This document shows, one piece after another, positions 6,868 to 9,485 of a stretch of DNA of 9,485 bases. Source of the DNA: Prolixibacteraceae bacterium (lineage in GTDB: Bacteria > Bacteroidota > Bacteroidia > Bacteroidales > Prolixibacteraceae); NCBI GenBank assembly GCA_014380255.1, contig JACMKG010000417.1, forward strand, positions 1 to 9,485, given 5' to 3'. The translations under genes and the position numbers were made by a program. The notes below the pieces were generated by a model. The model was given only the letters and a program-made list of their open reading frames with translations. It was not told the DNA's origin and searched no databases. Within the stretch, counting starts at the first letter, position 1, and each line of letters begins with the position of its first letter.

Positions 6868-7902
6868 ATGGAGAAGAAAAGAACTACCATATATCATATA
6901 GCAAGCGCATTAGGTATGTCAGCTTCCTATGTATCAAGGGCTTTAAATGGTCATCCTACTGTAAGTGAAAAAGTGAAAATGATTGTTAAGCAAAAAGCTA
7001 CTGAATTAAATTACAAACAGAATTCCCATGCTGCAAACCTCCGACAGGGTTCTTCCAAAACCATTGGTGTGATTGTACCACAAATAAATCAAGGTTTTTT
7101 TTCGGAAGTTATAGCAGGCATAGAAGAGGCATGTTACGAAAACAACCATAACCTCATTATTTGCCAGTCACACGAGTCGATCAAGCAGGAAACTATCGCT
7201 ATTGAAACATTGATACATCAAAATGTTGATTGCATATTAATTTCTGTTTCAGCAGAAACCAAAACTTCCGCACATCTTGAAGAAATAAAAAACCACAGGA
7301 TCCACTTGATACAGTTCGACAGATGTATCGATACAATTGAAAGCTACAAAGTTCTGAATGATAACGAAGATGCATCTTATAAAGCCGTCAATCAACTGAT
7401 TGGCGAAGGCTATAAGCGGATAGCTTTCATTGGAGGTCCTGAACATTTAAGCAATTTTACCAAGCGAAAGGAAGGTTACATAAAAGCTATGCAACATGCC
7501 AGACTCACCATTCCGGAGAATTATATCATCGTAAATGCTTTCACAAGAGAAAAGGCTATGGAGGCGTCAAAGGTTTTATTAACGGGAAAAGATCGGCCAG
7601 ATGCATTTTTTGCAGTGTTTGATGCACAATCTTTAGGCGTTTTACAAGTAGCTAATTCTTTAAATATTCAAGTACCGCTACAACTTGGTATTTTCGGATA
7701 TTCCAATGAAGCCTTTACTGAGTTTATCAAGCCGACCTTATCTTCTATAAATCAAAAAAGCAAACATCTTGGTAGGCTGACCGCAAACCTCTACTTTCAA
7801 AACATTTTATCGGGCAACGGTCAGGTTGAAAAGAACAGTACGATCATTATCAAAAGTGAAATCATCGTACGGGATAGTTCATTAAGATCTGTTATCAAGT
7901 AA
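6868..7902 (+). CDS. LacI/GalR-family transcriptional repressor
   Basis: A 344-residue cytoplasmic DNA-binding regulator, full length for the family. The N-terminal helix-turn-helix spans about residues 6-30 (TIYHIASALGMSASYVSRAL), followed by NGHPTVSEK. The hinge helix is SHAANLRQG, with L58 at the position that inserts into the central CpG of operators. Residues about 64-335 form the periplasmic-binding-protein-like effector domain (KTIGVIVPQINQGFFSEV, FDRCID, RIAFIGG, GIFGYSNE), which should bind a sugar ligand and release DNA. The ATG at 6868 is the first possible start, because an in-frame TAG lies at 6856-6858. The gene is divergent from susC, and CG-centred palindromes of the right type sit in the susC promoter and upstream of the rhamnosidase. 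These are its likely targets. That it is a local repressor of this locus is inferred from position and operators; the inducer is unknown, with rhamnose or a rhamnosyl-oligosaccharide a reasonable guess. Confidence 0.95.
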   Translation: MEKKRTTIYHIASALGMSASYVSRALNGHPTVSEKVKMIVKQKATELNYKQNSHAANLRQGSSKTIGVIVPQINQGFFSEVIAGIEEACYENNHNLIICQSHESIKQETIAIETLIHQNVDCILISVSAETKTSAHLEEIKNHRIHLIQFDRCIDTIESYKVLNDNEDASYKAVNQLIGEGYKRIAFIGGPEHLSNFTKRKEGYIKAMQHARLTIPENYIIVNAFTREKAMEASKVLLTGKDRPDAFFAVFDAQSLGVLQVANSLNIQVPLQLGIFGYSNEAFTEFIKPTLSSINQKSKHLGRLTANLYFQNILSGNGQVEKNSTIIIKSEIIVRDSSLRSVIK

Positions 7903-7997
7903 ATTCAAATTTCCAATTACATTTCACCTGGCCCTGTTTAAGATTCCATCTTTCGCTTTTTTTCATTTATTTTCGTTAGAAAAATTACAAACTCAGT

Positions 7998-8030
7998 TTT
8001 GAGATAAATATTAGTAATTTATTATTTTTC
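7998..8030 (+). promoter_or_regulatory. Probable promoter of the DeoR-family gene
   Basis: TTTG (7998-8001), 21 bases, then TATTTTTC (8023-8030): one mismatch to the TAnnTTTG consensus and spacing in the allowed range. Transcription would start near 8037, about ten bases before the ATG at 8048. The 145-base gap after the LacI gene shows no clear terminator hairpin, so read-through from the LacI gene is also possible. Confidence 0.45.
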
Positions 8031-8047
8031 TTTAGCTTTAAACCACA

Positions 8048-8812
8048 ATGCTTCCAAATCAAAGAAGGGATAAAATACTCGAACTATTAAAGGAAGATGG
8101 TTCCGCCAAAGTGATAAACCTGGCTAAAATTTTTAAAGTAACTGAAGTTACCATACGGCAGGACCTTGAAAAGTTGGAGAAAGATGGACTTGCTTTTCGG
8201 GAGCATGGTGGTGCGTATTTAAAGAATTTCGGAGACCAGGTAAAATCCTTTTCACTTGCAAACCAGGAGAATATTGATAAGAAGGAACTGATCGCAAAAA
8301 AATGTATGGAGTTTATAAAAAGTGGCGATACGATCATTTTAGATTCTGGTTCCACAACCACTGAGATTGCAAAAAAGCTCAAGGGCATAAAAAACCTTAC
8401 TGTTATCACGAATGCTTTAAATATTGCTTTGATGTTAGGAGCAGAACCCGGCATTGAGGTGATTATGACCGGTGGTGAATTTAAGCCACCTACATTATCG
8501 CTGACAGGACAAAAAGCAGCAGATTTTTTTAAAGGAATTAATGTGCAAAAACTTTTTTTAGCCACGGCAGGCATATCGCTTAAATCAGGATTAACCTATC
8601 CAAGCATCAGTGATATTGTTGTGAAGAAAGCAATGATCGATGCAGCAGCTATTACTTACCTCGTTGCGGATTCAACAAAGATCGGGAAGAGTGCCTTTGC
8701 AAGTCTCGGCGCACTATCATTGATTGATTATATTATTACCGACGCAGGAATTGAAGAAAAGCATAAGGAAGTATTCAGGGAAAACGAAATAGAATTAATA
8801 ATAGCAGAATAG
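8048..8812 (+). CDS. DeoR/GlpR-family transcriptional regulator
   Basis: A 254-residue cytoplasmic regulator, normal length for the family. The N-terminal DeoR helix-turn-helix spans about residues 5-56, with the signature VTIRQDLEKLEKDGLAFREH (34-53) followed by GGA. The C-terminal DeoRC sensor domain (about 75-235) carries DSGSTT (99-104) and ITNA (120-123), the isomerase-like phosphosugar-binding site; the GGEF that follows is the usual DeoRC turn, not a diguanylate cyclase. Family members usually repress sugar catabolic genes and are released by a phosphorylated sugar intermediate. Target genes are not evident here. The following 194 bases hold an apparent stub of a fucose/arabinose isomerase-like gene, suggesting that the regulator once headed a deoxy-sugar or pentose operon. 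The next intact gene, a serine hydrolase, has its own promoter-like sequence and need not be a target. The ligand is unknown. Confidence 0.94.
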   Translation: MLPNQRRDKILELLKEDGSAKVINLAKIFKVTEVTIRQDLEKLEKDGLAFREHGGAYLKNFGDQVKSFSLANQENIDKKELIAKKCMEFIKSGDTIILDSGSTTTEIAKKLKGIKNLTVITNALNIALMLGAEPGIEVIMTGGEFKPPTLSLTGQKAADFFKGINVQKLFLATAGISLKSGLTYPSISDIVVKKAMIDAAAITYLVADSTKIGKSAFASLGALSLIDYIITDAGIEEKHKEVFRENEIELIIAE

Positions 8813-8834
8813 AAGAAAATGACAGATAGTGAGC

Positions 8835-8918
8835 ATGGGCGTCATCATTGGCAGCAGGGATTTTTTTACTGATAAATTTGTGGGGAATGCTCCATGTGTA
8901 TGGAAGCAGAAAGGCTAA
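8835..8918 (+). pseudogene. Possible N-terminal remnant of an L-fucose/L-arabinose isomerase-like gene
   Basis: A short open frame starting at ATG 8835, 22 bases after the DeoR stop, encodes 27 residues beginning MGVIIGSRDFFTDKFV. This resembles the start of L-fucose isomerase-like proteins (COG2407) as I recall them, which begin with G-V-I-I/V-G-N/S-R-x-F-F-P-D. After about 16 residues the resemblance ends, and a TAA stops the frame at 8916-8918. No further isomerase sequence appears before the next gene at 9007. Spacing and orientation fit a former second gene of a DeoR-led operon, now mostly deleted. The match is short and made from memory, so it could be chance. The same bases include a promoter-like TAAATTTG. 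Confidence 0.4.
8847..8880 (+). promoter_or_regulatory. Possible promoter of the serine hydrolase gene
   Basis: TAAATTTG (8873-8880) matches the -7 consensus TAnnTTTG exactly. ATTG (8847-8850) stands 22 bases upstream and differs by one base from the -33 TTTG. It would give a leader of about 120 bases before the ATG at 9007. The leader contains a small hairpin, CCGGAT (8946-8951) with ATCCGG (8963-8968) around an 11-base loop and no T tract. The -7 element falls within the possible isomerase remnant, so it may be residual coding sequence. Confidence 0.35.
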
Positions 8919-9006
8919 ATTCTCCGACAAAAATTCAAGGAAGGTCCGGATGTATTTAAAAAATCCGGTAGTTAATCACACCCATTATTAAATAAAATAA
9001 AAAGAA

Positions 9007-9485
9007 ATGATAATGGCCTGGTCTTCTTCTAAAAAATGCAGCATTATACTTTTCTTACTCATCGGTCTTCTTAATAAAAACCCAACTGCGCAGGAGCTAC
9101 AAAGAGCATCACCTGCATCGTTAGGACTTTCAGCCAAACGGTTAAGCCGCATTGATACAGTCATGAACGAGTATGTGGCAAATGAAAAAATGCAGGGGAT
9201 GCTTATGCTTGTTGCACGGCATGGCAGGCTAGCCTACTTCAAAGCTTTCGGTAAAATGGATATAGATGCCAATAAGCCAATGCAAACCGACGCCCTGTTC
9301 CGGATTGCTTCCATGACCAAGGCTATCACGTCTGTAGCGCTTATGACACTATATGAACAAGGAAAATTTCTTTTAACTGACCCTGTTTCAAAATATATTC
9401 CTGAATTTAAGAATCCGAAGGTTATAATTAAATCTCTGCATTCCGACAGCGTTATGCTCTTTCCGGCAAAGAGCGAAATAACCAT
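9007..9485 (+). CDS. Secreted serine hydrolase, beta-lactamase/class C esterase family; 3' end missing
   Basis: The first 159 codons of a longer gene cut by the right edge; family members are usually about 350-450 residues. It starts at ATG 9007 (ATG 9013 is possible), preceded by an A-rich stretch typical of Bacteroidota translation starts. Residues about 9-29 form a signal peptide (KKCSIILFLLIGLL, cleavage likely after TAQ), so the product acts outside the cytoplasm. After LGLSAKRLSRID comes the penicillin-binding-protein fold with FRIASMTKAITSVAL; S102-M-T-K105 is the SxxK motif, S102 the acyl-accepting nucleophile. DPVSKYIPEFKNPKV (about 129-143) is also typical of the family. The YxN and third active-site motifs would lie beyond the edge. 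The family includes esterases, D-aminopeptidases, DD-peptidases and class C beta-lactamases; substrate cannot be told here. A link to the glycan locus is not shown. Confidence 0.9.
   Translation, partial: MIMAWSSSKKCSIILFLLIGLLNKNPTAQELQRASPASLGLSAKRLSRIDTVMNEYVANEKMQGMLMLVARHGRLAYFKAFGKMDIDANKPMQTDALFRIASMTKAITSVALMTLYEQGKFLLTDPVSKYIPEFKNPKVIIKSLHSDSVMLFPAKSEIT

Noticed and set aside
8489..8500. GGEF-like word in the DeoR protein as a diguanylate cyclase motif
   Set aside because: Its position and context match the DeoRC sensor domain; none of the other cyclase motifs is present.
8059..8574. 171-codon minus-strand open frame across the DeoR gene
   Set aside because: It mirrors the DeoR coding sequence, which has clear helix-turn-helix and DeoRC motifs; the antisense product is low in recognisable features.
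8946..8968. Hairpin CCGGAT/ATCCGG as a terminator of the DeoR gene or a riboswitch
   Set aside because: The stem has only six pairs with an 11-base loop and no T tract, and there is no recognisable riboswitch core. It is mentioned only as part of the leader.
9234..9485. Minus-strand open frame at the right edge
   Set aside because: It is antisense to the serine hydrolase, which carries the SxxK motif in this stretch.

Overview
The window looks like Bacteroidota chromosome, most likely the Chitinophagaceae/Sphingobacteriia side of the phylum. This rests on a SusC/SusD pair, promoters of the TTTG-N(17-23)-TAnnTTTG type, A/T-rich start regions without Shine-Dalgarno sequences, and moderate-to-low GC. 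The genus assignment is inference, because no rRNA or marker gene is present.

Layout, left to right. (1) 1-1751, minus strand: the first 583 codons of a secreted family-78 alpha-L-rhamnosidase, whose C-terminus lies beyond the left edge. (2) 1752-2017: intergenic, with a hairpin terminator behind susD and a LacI-type operator just upstream of the rhamnosidase. (3) 2018-6634, minus strand: a susC-susD operon (TonB-dependent outer-membrane transporter plus surface lipoprotein). (4) 6635-6867: divergent control region with a good promoter for susC whose spacer is filled by a palindromic LacI-type operator. (5) 6868-7902, plus strand: a LacI-family repressor. (6) 8048-8812, plus strand: a DeoR/GlpR-family regulator. 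(7) 8813-9006: intergenic, carrying what looks like a decayed N-terminus of an L-fucose/L-arabinose isomerase-like gene. (8) 9007-9485, plus strand: the N-terminal 159 codons of a secreted SxxK serine hydrolase (beta-lactamase/esterase fold), cut by the right edge.

How it fits together: regions 1-5 form a small polysaccharide utilization locus for a rhamnose-containing glycan. SusD and SusC capture and import oligosaccharides, and the rhamnosidase removes terminal alpha-L-rhamnose. The LacI protein probably represses both transcription units, since both carry a similar operator (core AANCGNTT, flanks TTTG/CAAA) that begins at the -33 TTTG. The SusC lacks the N-terminal STN signalling domain, and no sigma/anti-sigma pair or hybrid two-component system is visible, which agrees with control by a cytoplasmic sugar-sensing repressor. 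The DeoR gene may once have headed an operon for deoxy-sugar or pentose breakdown, of which only an isomerase stub remains here.

I see no CRISPR array, insertion sequence, tRNA, rRNA or prophage gene, and no clearly new system. The most useful observations are the paired operators and the isomerase remnant.
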